Source: Sinotaia quadrata
Lineage: Eukaryota; Mollusca; Gastropoda; Architaenioglossa; Viviparidae
Assembly (NCBI GenBank): GCA_028829895.1
Contig: CM054180.1
Coordinates: 115,865,973 to 115,929,972, forward strand
Direction of reading: 5' to 3'
Length of the DNA: 64,000 nucleotides
The notes under the pieces were generated by a model. That model had not been told where the DNA came from. It did not search any database and saw only the letters and a program-made list of their open reading frames with translations. Shown piece after piece: positions 1-11,912 of this stretch (the first letter of the stretch is position 1; every line of letters begins with the position of its first letter). Made by a program: the position numbers and the translations under genes.

Positions 1-180
1 AAGAACTCAAGAACTGGACGTAGACTGGCTCTATATGTCTCAGAAAATAAGAGACAAAGAACTCAAGAACTGGAAGTAGACTGGCTCTATATGTCTCAGA
101 AAATAAGAGACAAAGAACTCAAGAACTGGACGTAGACTGGCTCTATATGTCTCAGAAAATAAGAGACAAAGAACTCAAGA
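1..180. repeat. 56-bp tandem repeat, three copies plus a partial one
   Basis: Copies start at 1, 57 and 113 with a partial copy at 169. They differ by about one base (gacg versus gaag), so the array is young. It runs into the retrotransposon remnant on its right and may belong to it. The array continues off the left edge. Confidence 0.9.
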
Positions 181-289
181 AAATCAAAGTAGTCGTTGAA
201 GAAGTTATAGGCCTACGTCTGGAATAACAACAAAGATGAGACATTGATAGAAGCAGTAAAGATGAATGGATTATATCAACCTCAACAAA

Positions 290-1128
290 CAGACAAAGAA
301 ACATGGAAGAAAATAACAAAACAGACATCCGCAAATTCTTGTAGCCCAAAACCTCCTCATGGCCAGTATATACGACAAGCTGATGAAAACAATCAACTTA
401 CAGAAGGTTGAAAGAGGCAGAAACAGAAGGCAGAAACATAAGGCAGAAACAGAAGCACTCATCAAAGCTGCGCAAGATCGAAGCACTAAACACACAAACG
501 CACAAAAAAATCATGAAAATCTCAAATGATACCAAATGCAGACTCAGCAAAAACATGGATGAAACAATGAAACATAAACTATCTACACCAAAAGACACAA
601 ATTCATACATAGAAATCATTTGAGAACTATGGAGTAAAAATCCCAGAAAAAGCATAGATGTAATAACCAGAGGCAGGATAAGTCAGGCGAAGTCAAAATC
701 CTGTAAAACTTCAAGATAGGAACAGATCGAGTACCAGACACTGTAGTTCTCAATAAGTCCTACGGAACAGCGGCAATCATCGCTGTCGTAGTTCAAAGTA
801 ATAAAAACGTAAAAAACACAAGAAAGAGAAAAAAAAGAAAAATACCAGAATCTTAGATTAGATATCCAAAGACTCTGGAACATAAAAGCAAAGTAATGCA
901 TGGGGAACATAACATCTAAGTTGGAAGGCTATCTGAAGAAATTACCTAGAAACAACACCCCATTACTAAAAGCAGCGCTCCTCGGAAGTGCCCACACACC
1001 CCACGCAAAACCTTGGATCTCCCAGAATCTTGACCAGATTCCGAGACCTTGGTTCACAACCAACAGGCAACAGAAGTCACGATAAAAGGCTGAAAGAATA
1101 ATAATAGTAATAATAATATTTTTTTTTA
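290..1128 (+). mobile_element. Decayed 3' end of a non-LTR (LINE) retrotransposon
   Basis: Translated in shifting plus-strand frames, this stretch resembles the C-terminal part of a LINE ORF2 protein family common in invertebrates. Recognisable pieces are HGQYIRQADENNQLTEG near 360, a KCRLSKNMDET zinc-finger-like stretch near 535 in which a usual second Cys is Ser, RLDIQRLWNIKAK near 855, and GYLKKLPRNNTPLLKAALLG near 925. Several frameshifts and stops make it inactive. It ends in an AAT-rich tail at about 1097-1128, as LINE 3' ends often do. It lies antisense in an intron of the minus-strand stomatin gene, 12 bases from exon 5. The clade is not assigned and the left border is uncertain. Confidence 0.6.
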
Positions 1129-1139
1129 AATTTGGTTAC

Positions 1140-1343
1140 CTGCATTACATGGCTGATATGCTCACGGTCTGAAAGAATTTCAGCGAGGTTTTTGGTCCCC
1201 AGTACGTTACGAAGTGTTGTGGCTGCCAGCAAGCGGGTGGAGTTGTTTGCATCAGTAATATTGCAGATAGACACAGTGGCATTACTCACCCGATAATACA
1301 CCACTGCATCTACAGCCACTGTCACTGAGTCACGTGTCAGAAC
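1140..1343 (-). CDS. Paralogue A coding exon 5 (SPFH core)
   Basis: It encodes 68 codons from [20 protein letters not shown] to the [11 protein letters not shown] end. The acceptor AG is just right of 1343 and the donor GT is at 1139-1138. It is phase 0 at both ends and exactly as long (204 nt) as the plus-strand exon 36710-36913. Confidence 0.95.
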
Positions 1344-3543
1344 CTTTCAAGAAAAACAACAGTGTGTTTTAAAAGTACTGAAATGTTATATACCTTAAAA
1401 TACCTAGTTAGTATCAATTTTAGTTTTTAGCATTTTATCTTTAAGAAAGCACTCACTGTTTTACATGACAAAACAAAAATATTAAGAAATATTTGATTTG
1501 TGCTAACTAAAATAAAATCAATATTCACTTATTTTGTTGAATAGAATGACTTTTCTCAGCAGCAAAATCATGAAAATCCATTTTCTTGTGTCATGTAAAT
1601 TTGTGAGAATCTTGACAAAAGTGTACAGCCAATGAACATAGCGTGCACGTGACAGCATTATTTATTCTTAACTTTTTAATGCACAACAATTTGGGGGAGG
1701 GGTTGATTTTTTTGCTTTGTTTGTTTAACAATCACTGATTGTTTATCTATACATATAATAAAATTGTTATGGTTGTGGGTTTATACAGGTTTAGACGCTG
1801 GACAGACTTTCATCCTTTTTAACCCTCTTGTTTACCTTAGTAACCTAGGATCAAGATATATATAACGCTGTCCGAAAATGGAGTTCGCTGCGCGCAGGCC
1901 GCTCATCAATAGCACTAAAAATACGAAAATTTTCCATTAAAAGTAAAGTACTTATGCGCATGCGCTAATACATCAGTGTGACATTTAGATTGCCTTTCTA
2001 ATTCTGGGTACAAGATTTTAGTCTAAAGTCAGTATTTTATTTGGATTTTGGTGGGTTGCTTTATGCATTATCTCTTGTTTTTCAGTGCCTACTCAGAAGA
2101 GATCAAACCTTTAATTCAGTCGCACACTTCTCACAGTCTGTATTCTGCTGACATTTATGCGAATGGAGCCAAATAAATGTACTATAAAATAGTTCTATTT
2201 TCAGCAACATATTCTGAAAACTGACATTTATGCGAGTGAAGCTCCGGGGCAAATATCTAGTGTACCATAAAATATTTTTATTTTAAGCTACATGTTCTGA
2301 AAAACAAACCTTTACTCGAGCATAGCCATGAGAAAATATCTAGTTGTTTAAAACTCTGCTTATAATAATATGTAAAAATTCAATAGCTGATACTTGTCTA
2401 CCTTTGCTGTTTATATATTATTTACAGCTATATGAATAAATGAAAAATGTATCGTCTACCTACACCGGCATAGTCTATCCACACCTTGTATAGTCTACCC
2501 ACACCTTGTATAGTCTAAAATGAAATAATGTCCAGTATTTAACGCAGTGGCGTAACTACTTCCCATGTAGTCCCTGCAATCCTTGGGAGCCTTTTAACAG
2601 AAGGGGCCCAATATTTGTGCCTTTAAAAAATATACTTGAAATTTGAAAAAAATATACACATAATAGAGCAAAGTTTTCGCATGGTGGAAGACAAGACTTA
2701 ACAACTGGCCTAGACAATCTGATTCTATGTGGAACAGAGAGAGAGAATGATGAGAGAGTAAAAGCTGTTAAACGTTAAGTTAGGACAATCGGAAAGAATC
2801 AGTTGTTAGCTCCCTCCCTTAACACCCCCACACACACACACACCGTTGGCTGCCCAGAAGTGTCACTATGGATGTGGGGAGATAAATGTTTCCATGGACC
2901 TTTCATCCACGCCCATCTAAATGGGCGAAATCTAAATAGGAGTCGAACCATTCTTTCATGTTGATCACTGTTGAAAGTGAACATTTTAGTACAATGTTCC
3001 CCGGCTTTGCCACGTTTTGCACAGAGGAAGATAGTAACCAGTGATATAGGGCTACTCAATTGTGCACGATGCATTTCTCGGTGTTCGTGTTCATTAAAGT
3101 ATTTAAATCGCTGCCTATCATATCTTATACTGATTTTTCTTTTAATTGTTAGCTGCTGTTGTCGTTATCGAAGTAGGCCTATATACATTATCTGTTAGAC
3201 ATGATACCGATACCCGGATATAATGTGCGTGTGTTCATTAAAACATTTAAATTGCTGCCTATCATACCTTATATTGATTTTTCTTTTAATTGTTAGCTAC
3301 TGCTGTTGTCGTTATCAAAGTAGGCCTATATACATTATCTGTTCGATATGATACCGGGATTTAATTTATTTTCCTTTACTAATTTCTATTCATCGTAGTG
3401 GGGAAACTAAAGAACATCACCTGACTGTAACTGTGTGTGGAAGTTTGTTTTGAATTAGTTTTATTATAGAGATAGGGTCCCACAGTCTGGCCATTGTCTT
3501 TAACCCCATGAACTTCAGGTGACGTTAAATGACAGACCCTTAG

Positions 3544-3632
<89 letters not shown>

Positions 3633-6177
3633 AAGTTCACGGATATTATTCATCACTGAACTGAGAGAGGAGTTTAGAGAAATAATTATACTCAATGCAT
3701 ATAACCTTTTCAAATATATTAGCTGTCACGGCCCATGTTCACAATCATACAGTTTGCAACAAGTCACTGTCTTTCTTATTTAGACGATGGTCCTGTGTAC
3801 CCCTTCTAGGCATGCTACACAACTTTTCCAGAATCTTTGATGTGTACTCCAAGCACACCATGGAAATCCATCCAAAACTTTGCATGCGATATCAAGCACA
3901 TAAGGAGGAATGCGCTATCAAGCACATAAGGAGGAATGCGCTATCAAGCATATCAGGAGGAATGCGATATCAAGCACATCAGAAGGAATGCGATATCAAG
4001 CACATAAGAAGGAATGCGCTATCAAGCACCTGAAGAGGAATGCTCCGAAATCTAGATTTCATGTATATTAGCACACCACGAGGAATGTTCAAAATAATCT
4101 TCATGAATTCTCAAGACCCAAATAAAGTCTCAAATTTCCACCATATTGGCTCTTGAATGGAATTCACAAGGTCAAACTTACAGTAACATGTTACTGATAA
4201 ATTTGACGATAACGCTGGATTCACGCACCAACAGGATCGGGTAGAGTACAGAGGTCACAGTAGCCAGAAGTGAAAAATGTATGCTTTCTCTAAGTCAAAT
4301 TAAGGCAGCGCTAAATTTCAGGCATATTTCATCTCTACACCCAATTCTCTCTTAAACACATTCCCAACTTAAAAATCTTGCAACAATTTTGTTAGCCCGA
4401 TACACACAAAGAAGAAGAAATAGAGTATCAATCAAATTTCACAAGTACAATGTACAACTTAATCAAATTAGTGAACATCGAAATATTGGTTTAATTACAT
4501 AAGCATCTCTAATTCAAATCATAGATCAATAGCAGATATGTACAAAATATTAAAGTCAATTCTTCTTTTATCAATCAGTTAATGTTACCAAAAGCTAATG
4601 ATCATTTTTATGACCGGACTCGAGTTTCATCAAATTCAAAGTGATTAGAGTATAGACTTTCTTCAACAAAGTATTTTTCGATCCATCCTCATTGGATGAA
4701 TTTGTTAAGAAACGAGTGTGAGGCTGTTAGTCAGGAAAACTACTCATCCATTTGGAACTGGTTTGGATTGCATCAGCATTTTCTATCATATTCTCCATCT
4801 GAGTTGTTTACTCAAACTTTGACAAAAACATCATCACAAGGTGTGCCCAACGTCGGGTCATATTAACATTGTCAACAAATATATAAGTATTAAGTTTAGA
4901 AATAGGCAGAGGCAAATTTAGTCCGCTGCACTATCAGTGTACCCTTTCAAATATACAAACATAATTAACAATGCTGAATCAATTACAGTTTTAACATTTA
5001 TTTATGGTACAGTTTACAATTAGATTTTGTTGTTGTTTTGTAAATCTTCTGACAGTACAGTCCTATAACACTGCTTGTACATAAATTATTTGAATGAGTC
5101 TGAATTACCTGTGTGTACTATATGTAAAGCTAAATATATATATTTCCTTTTAAAAAAAATTTAAAAGAAAACTGTTTGCTAATCTTTAGTTCTACCTAAC
5201 TAAACCCTGTCTTTACCACAATTATAAAGTACAGACATACTGACAGTGCTAACATAGTTGCTGGTACATAAAAAGTTGAAAAAGTCTACTCAATTATTAA
5301 ATGTTAACTCCAGCCACAAAGAAATAGAAAGAACAAAAGCTTCATTAGTGACATCCTATCTTACCTCTTGAGGAGGAACATCAAAAGAAACTGTCCTTAG
5401 GTCCACCTTTGTGTATGAATCCATGCATGGAATAATGAAAAATAGTCCTGGAGAGTCAATCAGAATAGAATGTTAAACAATGCATTTGAGTAGTGTAAAA
5501 TGTGCCTGTAATCAAACAAAGAATGCAATATAACTTTCTTTTATTTTTACTTTAAGATTCTGCTATTGTAGAATAAATAAAAAAAACAACCAGTATAAAT
5601 AAATAAATATTTGCCTTTGGATTCTCTCATGTACAATAGAAGCACATCCAAGGGAGATAATTGCTATCTTTATATTTTCCCTCTAAATCTAGATAGAATT
5701 GCTACATCTGTGGGTTTGGGCGGGGTTAACTATAAAAAAAAACTATAGGATTGATTTTGATCGGACTTTTACTGTTGTAAACCTCAGTACCCTAGAACCA
5801 GGATAGACTATATAACATTACAGTTTCCATAAGGGAACTCGCTAGTAACCGATTGGTGTAGACTGTAGAGAGACAGAGAGAAGCAGGCACAGAAAAGAGG
5901 GAAAGCAAAGGAGAAAGAGACAGAGAAAGAAAGGGAATGAGAGAAAGGGGGTGGGTAAGAAGAGAGAAAAAAAGAGGGGAAAAGAAAGAGACAAAGAAAG
6001 AAAGAGAGAGAAGGGAGATAAAATAGAGATAAAGCAATGGAGTAAAAAGAGTGATATAGAAGAAAACAGAAGAAGAGAATGAAAGAAAATGAAAGAGATA
6101 GGAATTGTGAAAGCAAGAGTGAGAGAAAGAGGTAAATTAGAAGGGGTGTGGCATGAGGAGAGAGACAGACAGACTGA

Positions 6178-6224
<47 letters not shown>

Positions 6225-9100
6225 ACACACACACACAGAAATCACATAAGAAAAGGACTGAAAGAATGAAAATATGGAAGGGAGAATGACAAAGTTGACA
6301 GAAAAAAAAAAGGGGGGAGGGGAAGAAAGAAGAAAGAAAGGAATGGAAGATGTGACAGATTGAGAACAAGGGGAAAGTGAATAGCCCCTGCTGAATCTCC
6401 ATTCTTTATAGCCTCACTGCCACACCCTCTTTCTGTGATTGGTTTATCACAGTGTGCATACCTGGTCCTTTGGCTCCGCCAGAGAGGAGACGCCCAAGAC
6501 GGAAAATGACAGCACGTTCATACTCCTGTACTACCTACAACACAAACATGATGTGACCAACAACTTTCAATAAACCACCCATGCTTTAGTAGAATATCTA
6601 CACCACAAACATAATGTGACCAACAACCTTCAATAAACCACCCATGCCTTAGTAGAATATATACACCACAAACATGATGTGACCAACAACCTTCAATAAA
6701 CCACCCATGCTTCAGTAGAATACAATTGAATAATATCTTTTGGCAAATTTATATTCGTTTTATTGTCATCTGTGAATGCAAAAGCCAATAAGATTACTTC
6801 ATAACCTTCTGGTGCTGTATAAACCATATAAGGAAACATTTTATTAATGTCTAGAAAATTAAACTGGACCAACTGGCTTAAGAAATAATTACTTTTATCT
6901 TCATGCCATTGAATTTTAAAAAAAACATTATGCAGTATAAAAGTGTTTAAATAAGTGTTTAGATAACAGTTAGCAATAATAGTTACCATTCAAATGAGTT
7001 ACTTTTGTAATCCAAGAAATAGTTTTTGTGTTTTTGTTTAATTTTTAATGGAGTGTAGAAAAAAATGAACAAGACATACAAATATTATAAACGGTGTCCG
7101 AAGATTATCTACACAACTTTGATACTAAATGAAATATTTACTAACACACATATAATTACCAATCAAGAAATTTAGACACAAACATCCTTTGAAAACCTTT
7201 AATAAAGTTATAACAAGCTCTAAATCTTCGTTGGATGTGTGTATCAGATTTTGGTTGAATAAATACACTTTTTTGTGACTGAGGGATGGAATGAAGATTT
7301 GAAAAGAAAATGAAGAAAAGGAAATTTGTCAAAACTTGGTATTCAGAAAAACGTAATGAGTTTCTCTATATAATGAGACAATCCGGCATTTCTACACCTA
7401 ATGACTGACTTTGTATATTGAACCACATTTGTAATGATAATTTTTGGACACCCTGTAATTAAAGAGTGAGATACATTTTACTGACATCAAAAGATATTTT
7501 TCGGACACTCTGTAATCTAAGGAGTGAGATATTTTTTACTTATATCAAGAAATAATTTTCGGACACCCATAATCTAAGGAGTGAGATGTTGATATTAAAA
7601 ATTATTGTCACCTTAATGCAGAAGCACAATGAGAAAGGAAAGGTGAAGATAATCAACAAAATAGAGAAAGCCCACAAAATGTAGCCACAGCAGCCAATGC
7701 CACCTCCATCACTATTTTGGTGGGCATCTGCAACAACAAAAAGACAGTTAACCAGACAGTAATACATTTCATAAATAAAAGATTAAAAGATGGGTTTTTA
7801 TTACTCCTTTACTAAGAAGTTTCGACCTGCAGAAACATTATGCGACAGTAAAATGTCTATCTTATTATTGTGAAAAGTGTAGAGTTTTACGACACCCTTA
7901 TAATCCGCCAAGTGAGAGACATGTTGGTCTTGTTGGAGAATTATTAATAACTATAAATTAAGATTCTCGATCACTTGTAATTAGTTATGTGTTGTTAATT
8001 ATTAAATAATAATCATAACGAGTGAAGGGTGCCCAGAGAGGTATCACAGTCATCTGTCATCTCTCTTTCCCTATTTTTATGAATGACATATGTCTGGTGT
8101 GACAGACGTAACTCCAGTGTTCACTAGAGATTTATTATTTTGTACTGTAGAACCGGCACTTTTCTACTCCATCTATGCCATTGGCCTCAACGAGGGGGGA
8201 CAGAATCAAAAGGCCCGGGCCAGTGATTGGTTCGTGAAGAGCCGTCAAGCTGACAGCCCGCACTACCCGTGTAGCTGGCAGGTCGATGCGGAAATCACCT
8301 CACCACCAGTCTAAGAGTAGCAGCCCGGCAAGTGGGAAATAAATAGTTATTGCAAAACCTCTTTCTCCAGTATACAGTGGTCACTGAATAAATTGTGAAC
8401 GCTCAAGACGCACTTGCATCATCGTGATATAACGTAATAATAATTCTTTCTGCCACCATTACTCTCGTCTGTTACAAAATTTTCATTCATCCCTAAGCTT
8501 ATAAGTATTTGCGTTTTTCTTTTAAATTTTGTCATCGCCTTTTTGTCAGGTTGGGATGGGGGGTCTCGTAATAGCCGTATTATGATTTTAATGGTTCAAA
8601 ATGTTATTTAAACTGTCAAATATTTATAACACCGGACATCGCCGAAGTGTGAGAAGTGTGATCGGTGACACCGCCGAAGTGTGAGAAGTGTGATCGATGA
8701 CATCGCCGAAGTGTGAGAAGTGTGATCGGCCACGATACAGTTTTAAGTCTTTCTATAACGTCCTCTTAACCACACCACAGTGTTAAAAATAAATTTGTCG
8801 AACAATCTGCTACTGGTCAGAAATATTCTTCAATATATACAACATGTGTGGAAATATTGTGTGACGGTAAATGTTTGTCCTTAAATGTTTTGGAAGAGAG
8901 AAAATGTTTACAGCACCCGCATATCCGCCAAGTGAGAGAGACGAGTGGTGGGTTTTCTGGAAAATTATTAATAACTTAAATTAAGATTCTCATCACTTGT
9001 AATTAGTTATGGATATTTAATAATTAATAATCATAACCAATACCTAAGGTGGCGTTGTGCCACATATATAACTACACATACAAACACACACACACACACA

Positions 9101-9144
<44 letters not shown>

Positions 9145-10034
9145 TACACATTTTAATGATATTATTTGTGATCAGTTAGTTAGCAAGGATATTTTTGTTT
9201 ACAAGAATAAAGCAGTAATATTCTAAAATAAACCATGAGGCATAATTATGATACACTTGCCTTCTATGAAATAATTTTGCAATATCCCAGTATTATTATC
9301 AAAGAGATTTTGTTTAATAAATACAGGTGTCTAAATATTACTAGCTTCTTTGTAATAATCTGCTGAAACTTAAAAAACAAAAAACAACTTGTAATACATT
9401 ATTTAAAATTTAAACAACAGATTACTTTTACCACTTTTTCTAAATCAATCAGATTTCATTTCGCGGATATATATATATCCTGTATATATATATACCCTGT
9501 ATATAAATTTATTCAGTTCAGTTCAAAAAGAACTCATTGTTTTCATTTATCTAAAGAGAGTTGTTTGAATGAACCTGACACTTTTAAAATGGGGCGCAGC
9601 ACTATTGTGATACGTTGTGACCAAAACTAAACGGAGCGTGGAGAGCAGACGTAAAATGTCTTCTGCCCTTTCAGGTACTCACCCCACACCCACACACACA
9701 CACACACCCCCAAGAATAAATAGATATTTTAAAAAAAATACTTTATAGACAACCACTGCAGATTAGCATTTAATATATGCATACATATTCAAAACTAACC
9801 CATATTTACTTTTTTTGGTATTTACACTGGAGAAGACAAAGTATATATATACTTTTAAAATACCGTTAAAGAACACCTAACTGATATGACGCGTTCTAGC
9901 ATGAGATAGTATTTCAAAGAACTACACCTACAGTGTATAGAAAACATTAAGACACACGGAGAGAGAGAAAGAGAGACCTAAGGAGACAAACTGAATGATA
10001 CCAAAAGACAGAAATACACACACACACAGACACA

Positions 10035-10111
<77 letters not shown>

Positions 10112-10206
10112 GTTGGTGAGTAGTAGTGACCAGAGACTAGAAACGACTTACCTGGTTGCGAGCGATACGCAAGTTCGACGTTTTGTCCAGGTTTGGGACT
10201 ACTCAT
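1140..10206 (-). CDS. Stomatin-family (SPFH/band 7) protein, paralogue A, 3' end off the window
   Basis: Five coding exons (10206-10152, 7727-7612, 6534-6462, 5447-5365, 1343-1140) join in frame to 531 nt, 177 codons. All junctions are GT-AG and phases agree. The product starts with a short hydrophilic head. A Cys-rich membrane hairpin follows (GIGCCGY to [10 protein letters not shown]) with the proline typical of stomatins, then the start of the SPFH domain ([20 protein letters not shown]) and the conserved block ending [22 protein letters not shown]. Stomatins are inner-leaflet membrane proteins that oligomerise and bind cholesterol, modulating channels and transporters. The remaining exons (rest of SPFH, coiled coil, C-terminal tail) must lie left of base 1. 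It diverges from the plus-strand paralogue starting at 15413. Membership of the family is firm; the orthology group is not. Confidence 0.9.
3085..3360. repeat. Tandem duplication of about 145 bp
   Basis: Two adjacent copies share the blocks gtgttcattaaa, ctgcctatcata, tttttcttttaattgttagc and taggcctatatacattatct, with about 10 per cent divergence. Confidence 0.85.
3545..3628. repeat. (AC)n microsatellite
   Basis: About 42 uninterrupted AC units. Confidence 0.98.
3630..4860 (+). repeat. Dispersed repeat family 1, copy 1
   Basis: Long stretches match 12814-13612 in the same orientation, for example gttgatt-free blocks such as 'tttgcaacaagt', 'tgtctttcttatt', 'tcaaagtgattagag/aat' and 'ggaactggtttggattgcat'. 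The two copies are roughly 75-80 per cent alike by eye. This copy holds an extra middle part and an internally amplified 26-bp unit. No protein reading frame is apparent. It may be a non-autonomous transposon. Confidence 0.7.
3890..4043. repeat. 26-bp minisatellite, about six copies
   Basis: The unit is close to 'atcaagcacataaggaggaa' plus tgcgct. It lies inside dispersed repeat copy 1; copy 2 has a single unit near 13073, so the array expanded after the copies separated. Confidence 0.85.
5365..5447 (-). CDS. Paralogue A coding exon 4
   Basis: It encodes [12 protein letters not shown]... to FDVPPQE, with acceptor ctccag and donor gtaaga. Entry phase is 1 and exit phase 0. The 83-nt length equals the matching exon of the plus-strand gene (36215-36297). 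Confidence 0.95.
5448..6461 (-). other. Intron 3 of paralogue A, with a purine-rich tract
   Basis: Bases 5865-6360 are a G/A-rich low-complexity tract on the plus strand, broken by an AC microsatellite at 6179-6237. The Ser/Leu/Phe-rich minus-strand open frames there are by-products of composition. No exon is seen. Confidence 0.8.
6462..6534 (-). CDS. Paralogue A coding exon 3
   Basis: It encodes [20 protein letters not shown] and AKGP, with acceptor ttgtag and donor gtatgc. The exon is 73 nt (phase 0 to 1), identical in length to 35177-35249 of the other gene. It contains the start of the SPFH domain, the part facing the membrane. Confidence 0.95.
6535..6722. repeat. 62-bp minisatellite starting at the exon 3 splice acceptor
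   Basis: Three copies of a unit containing 'acaaacatgatgtgaccaac' and 'ttcaataaaccacccatgc' begin immediately at the acceptor. The first copy includes the acceptor's own polypyrimidine tract when read on the minus strand. Confidence 0.9.
6723..7091 (-). other. Intron 2 of paralogue A, AT-rich part
   Basis: AT-rich sequence. A 98-codon minus-strand open frame (6693-6989) is present but has no recognisable domain or splice context. Confidence 0.5.
7092..7455. mobile_element. Possible MITE with 17-bp terminal inverted repeats
   Basis: The left end GGTGTCCGAAGATTATC (7093-7109) and the reverse complement of 7436-7452, GGTGTCCAAAAATTATC, match at 15 of 17 positions. The interior is about 340 bp and non-coding. 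No convincing target-site duplication was seen, so this is tentative. Confidence 0.3.
7437..7600. repeat. 63-bp minisatellite next to the exon 2 donor
   Basis: Three imperfect copies carry 'ggacac(c/t)ctgtaat' and 'gagtgagat'. They end about 12 bases from exon 2. Each unit repeats the right terminal sequence of the possible MITE. Confidence 0.8.
7612..7727 (-). CDS. Paralogue A coding exon 2 (membrane hairpin)
   Basis: It encodes (D)[15 protein letters not shown], then a strongly hydrophobic segment ending [10 protein letters not shown]. The entry is split-codon phase 1 after acceptor ttgcag; the exit is phase 0 with donor gtgaca. At 116 nt it is three codons longer than exon 2 of the other gene, the difference lying in the acidic/polar linker. 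Cysteines beside the hairpin are likely palmitoylation sites by family analogy. Confidence 0.95.
7780..8020 (+). repeat. Dispersed repeat family 2, copy 1
   Basis: It matches 8820-9041 in the same orientation and 12345-12572 inverted. Shared blocks are 'tccgccaagtgaga', 'aattattaataact', 'atcacttgtaattagttatg' and the end 'ataatcataac'. It is about 240 bp and non-coding. Confidence 0.8.
8636..8730. repeat. 32-bp triplication
   Basis: Three copies of 'gccgaagtgtgagaagtgtg' followed by atcg-tgac-type sequence. Confidence 0.9.
8820..9041 (+). repeat. Dispersed repeat family 2, copy 2
   Basis: It has the same block order as copy 1, ending 'ataatcataacc'. It is closer to the inverted copy 3 than copy 1 is, sharing 'gcatatccgccaagtgaga'. 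Confidence 0.8.
9084..9141. repeat. (AC)n microsatellite
   Basis: An AC run with one interruption. Confidence 0.95.
10016..10109. repeat. (AC)n microsatellite
   Basis: A nearly pure AC run about 40 bp downstream (in transcript sense) of the exon 1 donor of paralogue A. Confidence 0.97.
10152..10206 (-). CDS. Paralogue A coding exon 1
   Basis: It encodes [18 protein letters not shown] plus one base of a split codon, with donor gtaagt. The ATG has A at -3 (aacATGA). The phase 1 exit fits exon 2 exactly, giving QP-D-AHQ across the join. The phase and donor fit support the start, though a further upstream non-coding exon is possible. Confidence 0.8.
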
Positions 10207-10498
10207 GTTTATAGATCTGCGAATAAATCTGTATGCCTAGGTACGCCTGCACATAAAGAAAAGATTGAATACCGAAACTCTGTTGTTCGCTGGCACTGAA
10301 GTAATGGCGTATACCTTGCACTGTGTTGTTTTCTCTGAAGGCCTACTATATACAACTGTAGGGTAGGGATCTCGGTTCGCAACGTGCCGTGACTGCAGTG
10401 ATGGGTTCAGCGACTTAAACAGCGCCTCGACAACGTTTGATTGGACAAAACTATCAGGGGAGTATTTCAAAAGTTCTAAACTGTCGCGCCGTGCATAT

Positions 10499-10617
10499 GT
10501 TTCTAGCCTACTGTCTTAGGCGTATTATACTATGTTTCTAGCCTACTGTCTTGGGCCTTATTATACTGTCTATGTTTATAGCCTACTGTCTTGGGCCTTA
10601 TTATACTGTCTATGTTT
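10499..10617. repeat. 47-bp triplication
   Basis: Three copies of 'tgtttctagcctactgtctt' followed by (g)ggccttattatact, about 300 bp upstream of the paralogue A start codon. Confidence 0.9.
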
Positions 10618-10721
10618 TACAGAAAATCTATAACGAAGTATGCGCAGTAGTTTTAGCGAGATCTATTTATAGATCTGTTGAAAGACCGTGTATTCTTGCT
10701 CGAAAGACCGACGCGATTTTC

Positions 10722-10745
10722 TTTTTTTTCCTTTTTTTTTTTTTG

Positions 10746-10808
<63 letters not shown>
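10722..10808. repeat. Compound T-rich/(GT)n/(GA)n tract
   Basis: A T-run is followed by about 18 GT units and about 13 GA units. The same order recurs at 33770, 41347 and 57753. Confidence 0.95.
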
Positions 10809-10812
<4 letters not shown>

Positions 10813-11747
10813 AGCGTGTACTCGAAGTACTAAAATATTAGATCTTGCTTGATACTGGTTTCACAGCAGCATCTCAATCTCATTAATTAAACGTGCACAT
10901 TTTGTAACACATGGGACCAGATTTGTCGTCAAAAGGATGTGATAGTATGCTAACCGCCTTGTGCTAAACAGCAGTTAAGAATCATCTGTAATTCTCCCTC
11001 CCACTCCACTCCTCACGCACGCACACACTCATTGAACAGGCCATTTCAGCTATAAATGTTCTGCGTTACTCCCACCCCCCACCCACCCCCCACCCACCCC
11101 CGACGAAGGAGGTAAAGACTATCCAGAATGGATTTGATTGGTAAAACCTACTAATCAAACCCATTCTGTGCAGTCTTTTTTACACCTACCTGCACCCCTC
11201 TTCCTTCCCAGGGACACAGCCCTCAAAGGAACAAATGATCTACACAGCTCATTTAGTCAACACGGATTAGAAGTAGCAGTTAGGTAGCAGTGAAAGTAAT
11301 AATGTTCATAATAGTTGTAGTAGAAGCAGTGGTTGTTGCTGTAGTAGTAGAGAAGGCAGCATTTATTATCGTTGTAGTCTAAAACTTTGTTTCACTTTCG
11401 GTAAAGAATTCTACTCTTTCCTCTGAAATAAGATGGTCGTCGCCATTTTAAGCTTTATGTATGCGTACAGAATTCATAATGTCTGCTTCCTACATTAAAG
11501 GCAATGAAAAACTTTCACATTCTTTTCTTCACCCTGCGTTTTGGAAGAAAAATTGTGTGCGCGCATTCATTCATATACCCGTGACTGATTCATCGAATCG
11601 GAATGCATTTCAGTCACTAACTGTTCCGCACTGATTGCTAAGACCTGATACACTGATGACCTACATGTGTCTAAATGTGAAATAGTTAAAAAACTTCAAA
11701 TCATGACGACCCTGCATGGGCGATTTATCCTACACACATCTATTTAT

Positions 11748-11751
11748 CTAC

Positions 11752-11846
<95 letters not shown>

Positions 11847-11880
11847 CCTACCTATCTATCTATCTATCTATCTACTATCC

Positions 11881-11912
<32 letters not shown>

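Larger units (their letters stand above)
1344..5364 (-). other. Intron 4 of paralogue A
   Basis: No coding exon was found in these 4 kb. The intron holds a roughly 72-bp imperfect duplication (about 2150-2330), a 21-bp triplication (2458-2518), a 145-bp tandem duplication (3085-3360), an AC tract (3545-3628) and a long dispersed repeat (3630-4860). Confidence 0.7.
7728..10151 (-). other. Intron 1 of paralogue A
   Basis: It contains two copies of dispersed repeat family 2 (7780-8020, 8820-9041), a short triplication (8636-8730) and AC tracts (9084-9141, 10016-10109). Elsewhere it is AT-rich with no visible exon. Confidence 0.7.

Noticed and set aside
2544..2620. CAGTGGCGTAACTA, resembling a DNA-transposon end
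   Set aside because: No partner inverted end or target duplication found nearby.
5792..6402. Minus-strand open frames rich in Ser, Leu and Phe
   Set aside because: They are produced by a G/A-rich tract with an AC microsatellite; no domains, splice sites or start context.
6693..6989. 98-codon minus-strand open frame in intron 2 of paralogue A
   Set aside because: AT-rich, no recognisable motif, overlaps a minisatellite and has no matching splice sites.
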